Shown: positions 11,625 through 22,402 of the stretch, one piece after another
Numbering within the stretch: position 1 is the first letter of the stretch
Layout of the letters: each line of letters opens with the position of its first letter
Assembly (NCBI GenBank): GCA_014871385.1
Contig: CM026431.1
Location: 15,107,118 to 15,171,117 of the forward strand
Length of the DNA: 64,000 nt
Source of the DNA: Ceratodon purpureus
Taxonomy: Eukaryota; Streptophyta; Bryopsida; Pseudoditrichales; Ditrichaceae
Reading direction: 5' to 3'
Translations under genes and position numbers: made by a program
The notes under the pieces: model-generated
The model's database searches: none
Seen by the model: only the letters and a program-made list of their open reading frames with translations
Told to the model about the DNA's origin: nothing

Positions 11625-11843
11625 TTTCCGCAGGATGGTGCCTGCTCTCACCGGACACCCTTTGAGCACCAGCGATGCAGAACTTTGTTGGCTTTTGTAT
11701 GTAAGTTGTAGCCATTGACCAACATTATAACCTTGTAGGCTTTTGTAACAGCTTCAATGGTTAATGTTGGTTGACGGTTGCGTTCAAATGAAGCGGGTTT
11801 GTTTGTGTGTGGCATACATACCTGGAAACACAGCACGTTGCTA
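11625..11843 (+). repeat. Left terminal inverted repeat of copy B
   Basis: This pairs with 15573-15826 read on the other strand. Shared blocks include GCACCAGCGATGCA, AACCTTGTAGGCTTTTGTA, TTCAAATGAAGCGGG and CAGCACGTTGCTA, separated by indels. The right copy is longer because it contains a foldback. Confidence 0.8.
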
Positions 11844-11844
11844 T

Positions 11845-11960
11845 GGAGACTTATGAGCACGGGCTGGATTCACGGCAGCTGTGGTTAAGCTGCGGTTTTG
11901 TATGACACTGCTGGACTGTCCCACAGCTACCGTGAATCCAGCCTGTGTTCATAAGGTACC
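11845..11960 (+). other. 35-bp foldback, copy B
   Basis: Arms 11850-11884 and 11921-11955 are base-for-base the same as those in copy A, as is the loop. Confidence 0.6.
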
Positions 11961-12060
11961 ATATGTTTTCGACTTCGATTGCCAGAAGAAGTTGATGCTT
12001 TCGAGGGTTTTTGCTGGTTTAATTTCTGCTTGCTATGTTTCGTCAATCGTCATAGCTGCC

Positions 12061-12255
12061 ATGAGCAGGGCAGTAGAGCCCGGGAGGTCGTTAGGTAGGG
12101 ATTCCTCCCAAGGGTTTGTTGAGCCTTTGCGGGAGGATGTGCCGCTCAAGGGTTTGATTGCGCCGCTGGATTCCATGCCGCCAGTGGACTTCGCATTTGC
12201 GTATGGATCCGGGGTTTTTACTCAGGCTCTTCATAGTCGTGCGCGTTCGAATGAG
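12061..12255 (+). pseudogene. TAM41: Captured TAM41-like exon, copy B
   Basis: The sequence is identical to the copy A exon over its whole length, including the PPVDFAFAYGSGVF core and the GTATGCG donor. Identity of a non-functional exon fragment between two copies 11.8 kb apart points to recent duplication or conversion. Confidence 0.65.
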
Positions 12256-12292
12256 GTATGCGTTAGTGAGTTTTGGAAGCCTCTTTCAAGTT

Positions 12293-12614
12293 AATGATCT
12301 TGATGCCAGAGTGATTTTGGGAATTAGGATCACGGGGATAAATGTTGGAGCCTCGGCCCTGTCGTTTGCGGGGACTCTCTTCATTGTCATGTGCTACATC
12401 TTGTTCAAGGACCTGCGGATGTTCCCGTTCAAGCTCATCTTCTACTTGTCTCTCTGCGAAAAAGCTTCGGATTCTGTGATCTGTGTTCACCAGAATGTTT
12501 TTTGCTGTCATTCACTTGAGTATTATGTTTATGGTGCAGTGGTGAGTGAGCTCATATTGCGTACTGTTTTGTGCTTGTGCAGGACATGCTGGGCAGTCTC
12601 TTCAATATGTTAGG
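12293..12614 (+). pseudogene. GCR1: Captured GCR1-like exons, copy B
   Basis: Both exons are as in copy A, with an open frame and the same missing donor after the first exon. Substitutions between A and B begin only after the second exon (near 12625), in what would be intron or unrelated filler. Confidence 0.7.
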
Positions 12615-13657
12615 GTACGTGTGTGTGCCATTATTTGATGGACTGGGATTTTTTTCCATCTCAACTAATGCTTCTTGTGAGTCAGTTCATGTGACTAAGC
12701 CTGATGCAAGCATGAACTGGAGTCGTGCAGATAATGTTCGTGAAAAGGGATGTTGGAGTTCCTTGGTGCCTGTGACTTCAGTAATCCCAATCACGTGGGC
12801 TAATGAGGATTTTTTCAGGATGCTTATCTTGAATGTGCATATACTCAACGTAAAAGCCTACTGCACTCCGCTAACTATACCCTAACTGTACCACTGCATC
12901 CGGAACTGTCTTCGGAGAGGAGTATATATTCTAGTTATTTGGAAATTGATCTGCAGAATATTTGGTCCTTGTTGGCTGTTGAGGCGGAGGTACACAGTAT
13001 CCTCTGCAAGAGACGAGCAAGAGACTGTTTTGGATGCATCTTTGAACATACATTCGAACAGAGATGTACTTGACGTTTCATAAGTAAGCTAATGATGCTG
13101 CGGAATAATTTGTAGTTGATGACTGGTTAGGAAGGAATGCTGTATGAGAGAAAGGTAGTGGGGGCCGGTTGATAAGATAGTGCAGATCAATGAACGTAGG
13201 CAATGAATAGCAAATGCATTTACTGCTTGAAGAGTGATACACATGGTTATGGTCATTGAAGCTCATACTACATAACTGAAGTTTGTGCACAAATGATACC
13301 TACGAGCTGCAGATACTCGTCTGTGCGGCAGGTGTAACAGGAAAACCCTGGCAAAAGAAACTTATTGGCAATGTGCATAAAAGACAGAAGTTTGTTTATT
13401 AAAAAAAAAAAAGAGAAATTAAATCATTCGTTTGAGCCATCTGCACCTCAAACATGACTTCATTTCCTAAGAGCATCCAAAGTGCCTGTCACTAATACGC
13501 ATGAATATGCTAGTCTCCACTACGGTATTGAATGGGATCTGCGTCGACAAATTAAAACAAACCATGATACAAGGAATGGGAAAAACGCAACTCAGCACTA
13601 AATGTCACTTCGTTGGCTCATTCCGGCAAAAATTCTAGATAGATACACCTTAAATGA

Positions 13658-14101
13658 TCAGCCAAAGTACCGCAGAAGGACACCGTCGTTGCCCAGAACG
13701 AACCCTTTGTTGTCTATGAATCTGCACATCAAAATGAGTGTAAGGAAATGCACTGCATAGCACGAATCCAGAACCGCATAGTTGAACCCATGTAAAGGAA
13801 TAAAACGTCAAATACCACCAAATAAGTACATTAGTATAACTGGAGTCCGAAGACAAGCAGTAATCTTTCTTTGCAGCATACAAATTAGCGGCGATTTGGT
13901 CAGCCCACCAGCAGGTCAGTTTTTGTATTTCCTGGTTCTTGTAGATGCGTCTGGTAGTCACGCAGAAGTATCCTTGCTTACAACCTGAAACATGGCCTTT
14001 CCCAAAATCCTAGCTATGCTTATCAAATTCAGAACCCAATTTCCTGACAAACCCATCAAAACTTTGCGCATGGACAATGCTCAAGAGTGCAAATCCCATG
14101 C
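13658..14101 (-). pseudogene. Captured 3' end of an unrecognised gene, copy B
   Basis: Two exons join in frame on the minus strand. Exon 13870-14101, after a CTCAACAG acceptor, reads GFALLSIVHAQSFDGFV, then a stop where TGG is likely ancestral (HS-stop-DFGKG), then CKQGYFCVTTRR, and finally WWADQIAANLYAA. Exon 13658-13721, after GATGTGCAG, reads FIDNKGFVLGNDGVLLRYFG and a stop. The donor is destroyed in B and C (GCAAAGAAAG) but intact in D (GTAAAGTAAGA), which supports the exon model. The protein looks globular and conserved, but I do not recognise the family. The amber codon plus lost donor make this copy non-functional. Confidence 0.6.
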
Positions 14102-14318
14102 CTGTTGAGAAAGACAGTGAGCAAAAATTCGTAGGTGGGTGATATCCGGGACTCTGCCTGAGACTAATTCGAGGGAAGTCTGGATGTTAAGGAGGGTGGG
14201 TCTAAGACGTAGGAGGTTAGCGGCATGCCTGAGACTAATTCGAGGGAAGTCTGGATGTTAAGGAGGGTGGGTCTAAGACGTAGGAGGTTAGCAGCATGGA
14301 GGACAGCATGGAGGGCTC

Positions 14319-14476
14319 ATCAACAATATGAGGGCTCATGGGAGCACCAACGACATCATCCAAGTTTTTGATCGACCAACCAGTGAATGGATTTCCGTCA
14401 AAATGCATTGACCACTTGATCGATCGAAAACTTGGATGATCTTGTTGTTGCTCCCATGAGCCCTCACATTGTTGAT
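14319..14476. other. 61-nt inverted duplication (long foldback), copy B
   Basis: Arms 14319-14379 and 14416-14476 pair at 55 of 61 positions around a 36-nt loop. One arm can be read on the minus strand as protein-like NNVRAHGSNNKIIQVFD, so the foldback may have come from inverted duplication of a captured exon. Equivalent foldbacks are in copies C and D. Confidence 0.65.
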
Positions 14477-14996
14477 CACAACAATTAAGTGCGTGCTTGC
14501 AAAAATGTATACCTGATGAGGAGGTTTTGTCTTTATTGAGATTGGGCAGAGCGCCATGGTACCCTTCATGGAATAGTGCCGCTCCTTGCAAATTCCCCAA
14601 TGCTCCTGTTGTCCATGTAGTAGACGACCAGGCTATATTTCACGCTGGACCAGCCGTATGGATGCCTCAATGGAATTTGGTACTTCCGATGATACATCAA
14701 CTTCTTCTTGCAGTTTATAATAAAACGAAAAGGAGGCATAGATTCAGGAATATGGTTGTCTTTGGTTCCTGAAACATGAGAATCGTCCATCAGCAATAAG
14801 ATAAGTGAATGAAGAATATACCATGTACCATGTGGCAACCTATAAAAAATCAAATATTTCTCCTAGTTTCGCAAACAGATCATAAAAGTGAGCAAATATG
14901 GGAATTAAATACATTGTTCAGCAACTGTTCCTTTCCAACAAAGGACTCCTGAAACCTGCGACCATTATTCATGAAGAAAAAACCGAAAGTCAATAC

Positions 14997-15572
14997 CCAC
15001 CACAAGGATTAACTGTTTGATTAACATAGCGTTGGAACGCCTTGTCCAGTCCTACTGCTAACTGCTGAAGTAACTCAGGATACTGCTACGCAGGCATTGC
15101 GAAGAACGCGTCCACTGATTCCTCCATGAAGTGTAGCACTTCAACACCCGATGGCGCATAATTATCATTATTGGCTCCTAGGCTCCATTTCTTAACATCC
15201 ACCACATTTGTTGATCAGTAATCCAGTTAATTACGAAAGTGATCCTGAAACCAGCAGTTCTTCCAACTAATGTCGCTGTCCTACACCCCTCTGAGTAACC
15301 CTACCTTCACAGAGCATTACTATTGTGCTTGTAAGAATGAACAACAAATGACAGAATTGACAGAATTCTTGCAAGCAGCTGCACATCGTAATGCCACGTT
15401 CAGATCATTATAAACCAAAAAGGAACCATATTCCACACAAAACTATTACCTCATGTTGAATGTTGCGACCAACCCATTGTGTCATTTTGTCCACGATATC
15501 CTCCACCCACTTTCTTGTTAACTCTCCCATGACCTGATCGGCTTCAAAAGGGAGCATTTCTTGAACCAGTCG
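14997..15572 (-). pseudogene. PATROL1: Captured PATROL1/unc-13-like (DUF810) exons, copy B
   Basis: On the minus strand, 15572-15450 reads EADQVMGELTRKWVED and MTQWVGRNIQHE before a GTAATA donor. Exon 15190-14997, after GTTAAG, continues in frame with APSGVEVLHFMEESVDAFF, a stop, then LLQQLAVGLDKAFQRYV and NQTVNPCGG before GTATTG. Order and motifs match my recollection of the C-terminal half of plant PATROL1/DUF810 proteins (MUN domain; PATROL1 promotes proton-pump delivery to the guard-cell membrane). The TAG at 15086-15088 interrupts the frame, and the first exon runs into the terminal repeat, so this is a captured fragment. Confidence 0.6.
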
Positions 15573-15826
15573 TAGCAACGTGCTGTGTTTCCAGGTGGGT
15601 ATGCCACACACAAACATACCCGCTTCATTTGAAGGTAACCATTAAACAACATTACCTTGTAGGCTTTTGTATCATTGCTCAAGGTTATAACCTTGAGCGA
15701 TGATACAAAAGCCTACAAGGTTATGTTGTTTAATATCACAAAATAAAAATAAAAAACCTACAACGTTATGCATCGCTGGTGCTCAAAGGGTGTCCGGTGA
15801 GAGAGCAGGCACCATCCTGCGGAAAA
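15573..15826 (-). repeat. Right terminal inverted repeat of copy B
   Basis: This is the complement of the left repeat. It is expanded by the palindrome at 15641-15734 that interrupts the AACCTTGTAGGCTTTTGTA block. Confidence 0.8.
15641..15734. repeat. 94-bp near-perfect palindrome in the right TIR of copy B
   Basis: Arms 15641-15687 and 15688-15734 match at 45 of 47 positions with no spacer. Such a palindrome can extrude as a cruciform. In copy C the centre is deleted (39492-39560), leaving an asymmetric remnant. Confidence 0.85.
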
Positions 15827-16564
15827 GAGTTGTACCCGGGTGTCCCAAATGCGTCTGGGAAAAAGGTTGTCCTAAGGAAAGATGATTTAGGTTTATATCC
15901 CTCAATATCTTCTTCACTCTCACATTGCTTCAAGGTATTGGTTGATATCCCTCAAGAGGAACATTCTTGATACTCTTGAGTGACTCTCGACAGAGTGAAA
16001 TTAGAAGGTGTCATTTCTGTTGATCAGAAACAGCAAACCTGGTGTCCTGCCAAAAGATAAACCAAAATATCAGTAACGAGCATGATCCCTAGTGCTGGAT
16101 GTCTTATAGCAAATTTTTCATATTTTGTATGTTGATACAGGATGACTTAGACAAATTAGCGTGCATGAAAGTGTTTTAAAACAAATCCATCCTCCTAAGT
16201 AGAGGCGAGAAGAAGCCACCACTATCCACACTATTGGAACTCCATAGTCTATAAGGTCAGAAACATAAACATTTCCAGTCTGCTCACAACGCATTCCAAG
16301 TCTGAAAAATATTCCAAATGTTGCCGACACACATTGTTCGGCATAGAGCACAGCTCACTAAACAGAATCCCGAAAGCAAGTCCCTACCTTCACCCTTGGA
16401 ATAAGCATAAACAACAAAACCCAATCCAATAACTTCTTGGCAACCCATCTCCATGACCATCAATGCACACTCCAGAGACCAACCCTTAAGAGAATGCAAA
16501 CCATCGTAAAACCAGTGATCAACACCCAGACTCAACTCCACCTCTACCCCTCATCCTCCTTTCT
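15827..16564. repeat. Duplicated flank of copy B, identical to 39661-40398 as far as read
   Basis: The segment runs to CATCCTCCTTTCT at 16564 and matches the C side essentially base for base. Minus-strand frames at 16541-16380 (SLECALMVMEMGCQEV) and 16321-16150 (GNVYVSDLIDYGVPIVW) look exon-like, with a GGTAGGG donor and a TTTTTCAG acceptor between them, but I do not recognise the product. At 16565 B continues with ACAGCTCTAACAC, whereas C changes to CACTGCAAGCG. Confidence 0.65.
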
Positions 16565-18967
16565 ACAGCTCTAACACAAACTTAACCTCTAACTGCCCAA
16601 GCAGGCCTTTTTGGCCTCATGTACAAATCTCATCCGCATTTTCTCATGATGGTGTGATTTTTTACTAAGTTTTCTATGAAAAGTTAACTTCGTGTATGTT
16701 TGATTTGATCGAAACAGAAAAAAAAATTGAAAAACTTATGTTTCATTTTGTGTTGTAGTGTTTCACCCAAAATCTTGAAGATTTTGGTCTGAAAGTGTTC
16801 TTGAAAACAAAAACTATTAAAATCAAGCAACCAAAAAATCTCCAAAAATCACTACACCTAAAGTACTACATTATAACCCATCAAAAGAAATTTCATCCAT
16901 TTATTGTCAATATTTTATTTGTAATTGAATTGGAAAATATATATATTTTTTTTATGTTTCAAAATTTATAAAAAAAAATTGAGTGATAACAGTCATAGAT
17001 CTAATCGTATAGATAGAATCTAAAATTCAAAATGTATGACTTTTATCTGTACAACAAGTTCTAAATATTCATTTTAATTGCATTTTATAATGCATCTTTC
17101 CAAAATTGCCTAAAATGGACATAGGTTAGGATGTATAGAGGATAAAGAAGAACACTTCAACCACAAACATAAAACTCCTTGGAAAAACTAACTAAGCCAA
17201 GCCTGAAAATCTTGAAACAAACAAGAGCCATGTGGAAGCCAGAATAGCATCAGATCAGCACATACCTCACATGTTGTAAACAGAAGCCGATTTGCCTCAC
17301 TCCGGAAGGAAGTTTCACGTCGAGATCATCTGGCCTCAAACGTCTAAAAACTAAGAGAACGCTGCCATGGTGACCTGAGTTGTACTTGCCACAAGAGAGA
17401 TAAGTGACTTCAAGGCGGAAGTTTGGGGTCTAATATAGCCTTGGAGAGTTAGGATTGCTCCATGGAGTTGGTCAAAGTAGTTTGACTCGCATGTGATTGG
17501 AGGAGTGGGGGCCGACAGAGGTAGAGACTAAAAATAGGGTTTGGAATGAGGATAGGCTATTAGCTAGACACGTGGTTTACGACTTGTTGGTTTTGCTTCT
17601 GGAAATCTTGAAAAAAAAGAAGTTTTCACCATTGTAATAAATGGTATTGGAAGACATAGATTTTTATATGCTAAGACTCTTGTTTGGCCTTTAGTTGGGA
17701 TTTTTAATAATGATTATTGTCTATAATTGAAGTGTGATTTTTATGGATGTGGATAAGGATTGATTGCATGAGCTTAATTACGTAGGCTGAATACTTCTCT
17801 GCATGCGATTACAATTTACAAATTGACGGTAGATATTGAAGGATTATATTGCATGGAGAGCATGAGAGCTCAACATGATGGACTATGTCAGGACAATATA
17901 ATGGTCAGTCAGAAGAGTCTATTTTGGATGGAATAAACATTTTCCGCTGGCAAGACTGTCTTGTCTAACAATTGAGTGTTGTGTCCTCTCAGGTACTAGA
18001 TTGTAATCTAATTGCCAATAGATTGATATCCATTGACTAGATAGTGAATATTAGTGCCTATGATTAATTATACAGTCAAACTAACATCCTATATGTTAAA
18101 TCATAATAAATTCAAGAGCCTAAAATTGACTATGTAGTCTACTTAAGAACCTAGAGTTTACTTTCCATACAATTGAATACTCTATAGAGCCAATGCCAAC
18201 ACATTGATATACTCAAAATTTCAACATATTTTTTGTCATTAATGCCAAACATTATTTGATAAACTAAGCAATATTGGAACTGAGCAATATGTGAAGTAAG
18301 TTATATTTAATTTACGTCAACTTCTTTCCAATTTATTCACATCCACTCCAACAAAAAAAAATACATTAGTCTAGTCCTACAACCACCCTTTTTGTGACTC
18401 ATATTTGACCTTAATCGTTCCATTTTATCAATTTGACCATATTTGCCTTAGAGAGACCTTACTACCTTATTAGTCTTAATTGTTGTTAAAACAAATCATT
18501 CATGGTTATTTTTGACATCTACACTTTCAAGATGTGGATTTTGAAATTGCCTCTACATCATTAATTTCAATATAAATGGAAATCAATAAAGCCTTCTAAA
18601 CTTGGTTTTTCAACAACCCCTTCCCGCTCCACGCCACGGCCTTACAATCTACCACAACGCTGCTTATAATAAGTCTTCAGAAAGGTTTGCTCCATACTCA
18701 TGTGATACTGTGATGATATTGAAGCGATTCTTAAACAATACCATTCTAATATCTAGATAATGCCTCGGATACAAACCATTATTTTCTTTTGGAATGCCGC
18801 TATGTTGTGGCTCAAATTTTCACTAATCCATAATTAAACTTAGCCACCAATTTTTTTAGTATACAGCAATTTGGATAGAAACAACTAAAGGAATAAACTT
18901 CACTGATCTACACACATGCACTTTAGGAAAAAATCAACAAGCCCTCTTGCATCTGGATATGCATCAA
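16565..18967. other. AT-rich region without a supportable gene
   Basis: Low-complexity, stop-rich DNA on both strands. I see no repeat termini, RNA gene or exon with matching splice signals. Confidence 0.5.
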
Positions 18968-19190
18968 CTTAGTTCATCAGGAATGCTATCTTGTGAGCGG
19001 TGAGCAGTGAGGGGTGAGCGGTGAGCACTAAATTTTTAAATTTTTGACTATTATTTGAATATTTTGAGATGATTTTGCATGACATGGCATATATGGGACC
19101 TATGGCCGTGGAAGGTGGTTAAAGGTTTTTTTCAAAAGATAATGGCTTCTAAATTGATCAATGTAAAAATTTACACCCGATTCATATTTA

Positions 19191-19900
19191 ATGGAGGTGA
19201 GGAGCTCCAAAATGCTTTCTCTAATAATCTGTAAAAATACATTACTGCTAAAGACATCCATTCACTTCTTAAACCGCTGTGGAATATCGTTCGTGTCAAA
19301 TGCACCCTTGACAATCAACTCCCTCCAGAAATACCTCAAGATAGCCTGCTTCATAGCATTCTCAACACCAGCCTGGTTGAGAAATGGCTCCTTCTTAGTA
19401 AAAGTGCTAGCCTTAGGAAAAAATTCCCAAAGGCTTTACCCCACAAAGTGATGGAATGAGCCTCAATCCAAGAGCCAATGCACTCTATAGGATTTGGTAA
19501 ATCATGTGTCTTCAACACTATGATGTCCTCATCTACAATCTTGGCATAACAATTGAGAGCCTCCTCCTCTAACTGCGGTAACAAACAATGGCAATTTCTA
19601 TAAGTACATATTTTACTTTAAACAAATATATTGTTTCTCTAACCGGTAGAAGACATGGAATGAATTCAACAATTTCAGCCAAAAGATTTGAATACATACC
19701 CCAATGCAAAAGGCAACTTGATCAATCCAAACCCGGAGAACTGAATCAGAAGTTGGTGATGGAGGACGGTTATACTCCAGGCGACTCTCTTTGCTCATGT
19801 TCCACCACTTTAGCCATCTCTCTTTGTACTTGGCAAAAACCTTGGCAGTTGCGAAAAGCTGCAATTTTTTAGAGGTCATTTCACGCTTCGGCTGAAAAAT
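19191..19900 (-). pseudogene. Broken gene of unknown function inside the foldback element
   Basis: On the minus strand an upstream exon reads KYKERWLKWWNMSKESRLEY and SDSVLRVWIDQVAFCIG, ending at 19700 before GTATGTA. The next exon starts at 19572 after TACCGCAG and continues in frame with LEEEALNCYAKIVDEDI, HDLPNPIECIGSWIEAHS and WGKAFGNFF. In a T-run the frame then slips by one base, after which PFLNQAGVENAMKQAILRYF and GAFDTNDIPQRFKK follow before a TGA at 19262-19264. The sequence looks like a real, once-conserved protein, but I do not recognise it. It could be a fragment of the element's own protein or a captured host gene. Confidence 0.5.
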
Positions 19901-20420
19901 GTCAAAGTGACGGATGATATGCAAACAAGTCAAGCATCATCTTAGAATAACTTTATATCATATCATATAATCTTGTAAAAGTAGAAGTACAATAAAAAAA
20001 AACCATGCATTAACAATATAAGGGAAACTGGACAAAAAACAATTTAAAACTGAAAATGCATATACACAGTAGAAAATATACTCTAACACATGCAAAGCTC
20101 TTAGCTGATTATTCAAAGATCGTATAGGCCCAACGGTAAAGACTGTCTTATAATCACTCAAGATATGAGAACTCCGAAAAGGCCCTCCAACACAAACAAC
20201 CTCAAATCCAACTACCTTACAAACGTCATCTTTGACATTATAAGAATCATAAGAAGATTCTCATCTCCGATCTCAAGGAACCAGTTCGATACTCCACAAA
20301 AGGGGTTTAAACAAAAAAACAGAAAGCGCTACCTGTTCCTTGCAAGTAGCAAAGTCGAACAAGCAAACGCACAGCTCAACTCGAGCACTTGAGTTTTAAC
20401 AATAAAACAAGAGTTTGCTT

Positions 20421-22402
20421 AATTTTCCATAAAAACTATCAAATAATACTCAAAATTAAACCACTTGATGGAACTCTTGAATCTCAAAGACCCATAAAAG
20501 GATGTGTCTTTCCAATGAAAAGTACATTCAAAGCATACAAAGTGACGTAGGAATCCAAAAGAGGTTTAACAATCACATGTTTATTGAATTTTGAGTTAAG
20601 TAAAAATAGGCATCCGACTTGAAAGGGATTAAAACGCATAAAAGTTCTTGAAAGTTAGAAAAGATAAATGTGGCCTTCACACCTCAAAGGGATCCATAAT
20701 GTATTAGCTTTTAAAAATTATTCAACAAAAAAGGTATTTTAACTATGCTGATATTTTGACAATGTTGTTTTGAATTCTTCAAATTGGCACTACACCTGGA
20801 GATTTTCTCCAAATATTTGATGTAATACATTGTTGGAAAGCCCTCGACAAGAGCTTTTCAAAAACATACAACAAGCCATATTTCCAAGAAAAAAAAAAAT
20901 CTCGTCATTTTCCATGCGAGTTGTGAAAAAAAGTGAATGCAAGAGGCACCCCCAATCCATCTCTCGGATCCAAGAGGTGCCCCCAAGCCTCGACTTTGAC
21001 TCGCTTTTTTGCTCCATGTGAGCTCCAGCCCAATGTTGGATGCTCAGATTTCTCGGTTTTTTTAGTTTAAAGTGAAGGCAGAAAGCATCTCCGAACCATC
21101 CCTCGGATCCGAGAGGTGCCTTGGCCAAGTATTTTTTTTTGCTTTTTTGAGTGCGTAGTTACAATTTTTACTCACAGTTTGAAGTTCAAAAACAGAATAT
21201 ATGTAAGATTCTCCTCTCGGATCCGAGAGGAGAATATAGGACAGAATATATGACAGAATAATCTATCATATATTCGCCTCTCGGATCCGAGAGAAGAATC
21301 TTTCATATATTCTATTTTTGAACTTCAAACTGTGAGTAAAAATTGTAACCACGCACTCAAAAAAGCAAAAAAAAATACTTGGCCAAGGCACCTCTCGGAT
21401 CCGAGGGATGGTTCGGAGATGCTTTCTGCCTTCACTTTAAACTAAAAAAACCGAGAAATCTGAGCATCCAACATTGGGCTGGAGCTCACATGGAGCAAAA
21501 AAGCGAGTCAAAGTCGAGGCTTGGGGGCACCTCTTGGATCCGAGAGATGGATTGGGGGTGCCTCTTGCATTCACTTTTTTTCACAACTCGCATGGAAAAT
21601 GACGAGATTTTTTTTTTCTTGGAAATATGGCTTGTTGTATGTTTTTGAAAAGCTCTTGTCGAGGGCTTTCCAACGATGTATTACATCAAATATTTGGAGA
21701 AAATCTCCAGGTGTAGTGCCAATTTGAAGAATTCAAATCAGCATTGTCAGAATATCAACATGGTTGAGAAATTTATAATGGAGTTATACTATAATATTTT
21801 CATGGTAGAGCATAAAAAGTGGGCAAATATTTGGACCAAAGATTCTCCTCTCGGATCCGAGAGCACCCTAAGGTGGGTGGGATTTTGACACTTTTTTTGA
21901 CAATTCGCATGGAAAATCACGAGATTTTATTTTTCTTGGAAATATGGCTTGTTGTATGTTTTTGGAAAGCTCTTGTCGAGGGCTTTCCAACGGTGTATTA
22001 CATCAAATATTTGGAGAAAATCTCCATGTGTAGTGCCAATTTGAAGAATTCAAAACAACATTGTCAAAATATCAGCATAGTTAAAATACCTTTTTTGTTG
22101 AATAATTTTTAAAAGCTAATACATTATGGATCCCTTTGAGGTGTGAAGGCCACATTTATCTTTTCTAACTTTCAAGAACTTTTATGCGTTTTAATCCCTT
22201 TCAAGTCGGATGCCTATTTTTACTTAACTCAAAATTCAATAAACATGTGATTGTTAAACCTCTTTTGGATTCCTACGTCACTTTGAATGCTTTGAATGTA
22301 CTTTTCATTGGAAAGACACATCCTTTTATGGGTCTTTGAGATTCAAGAGTTCCATCAAGTGGTTTAATTTTGAGTATTATTTGATAGTTTTTATGGAAAA
22401 TT
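20421..22402. repeat. Long inverted repeat (815-bp left arm, 1131-bp right arm)
   Basis: The left arm 20421-21235 is mirrored by 21272-22402 around a 36-bp spacer. The right arm is longer because a stretch is tandemly repeated (about 21560-21730 against 21880-22035). Within and between the arms the 12-bp palindrome CTCGGATCCGAG, intact or with one change, occurs at about seven places. Transcription through this would give a long double-stranded hairpin. Confidence 0.85.

Larger units (their letters stand above)
11625..15826 (+). mobile_element. Pack-type gene-capture element, copy B (4.2 kb, long TIRs)
   Basis: The block is bounded by inverted repeats starting TTTCCGCAGGATGGTGCC (11625-11843 and 15573-15826). 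Between them lie exons from at least four unrelated genes: TAM41-like and GCR1-like on the plus strand, an unrecognised gene and a PATROL1/DUF810-like gene on the minus strand, plus two foldbacks. Long TIRs and captured host exons fit Pack-MULEs. I could not find a 9-11 bp target duplication, because the flanks are themselves duplicated between B and C, so MULE membership is inferred. Nothing resembling a transposase is present. Confidence 0.7.
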
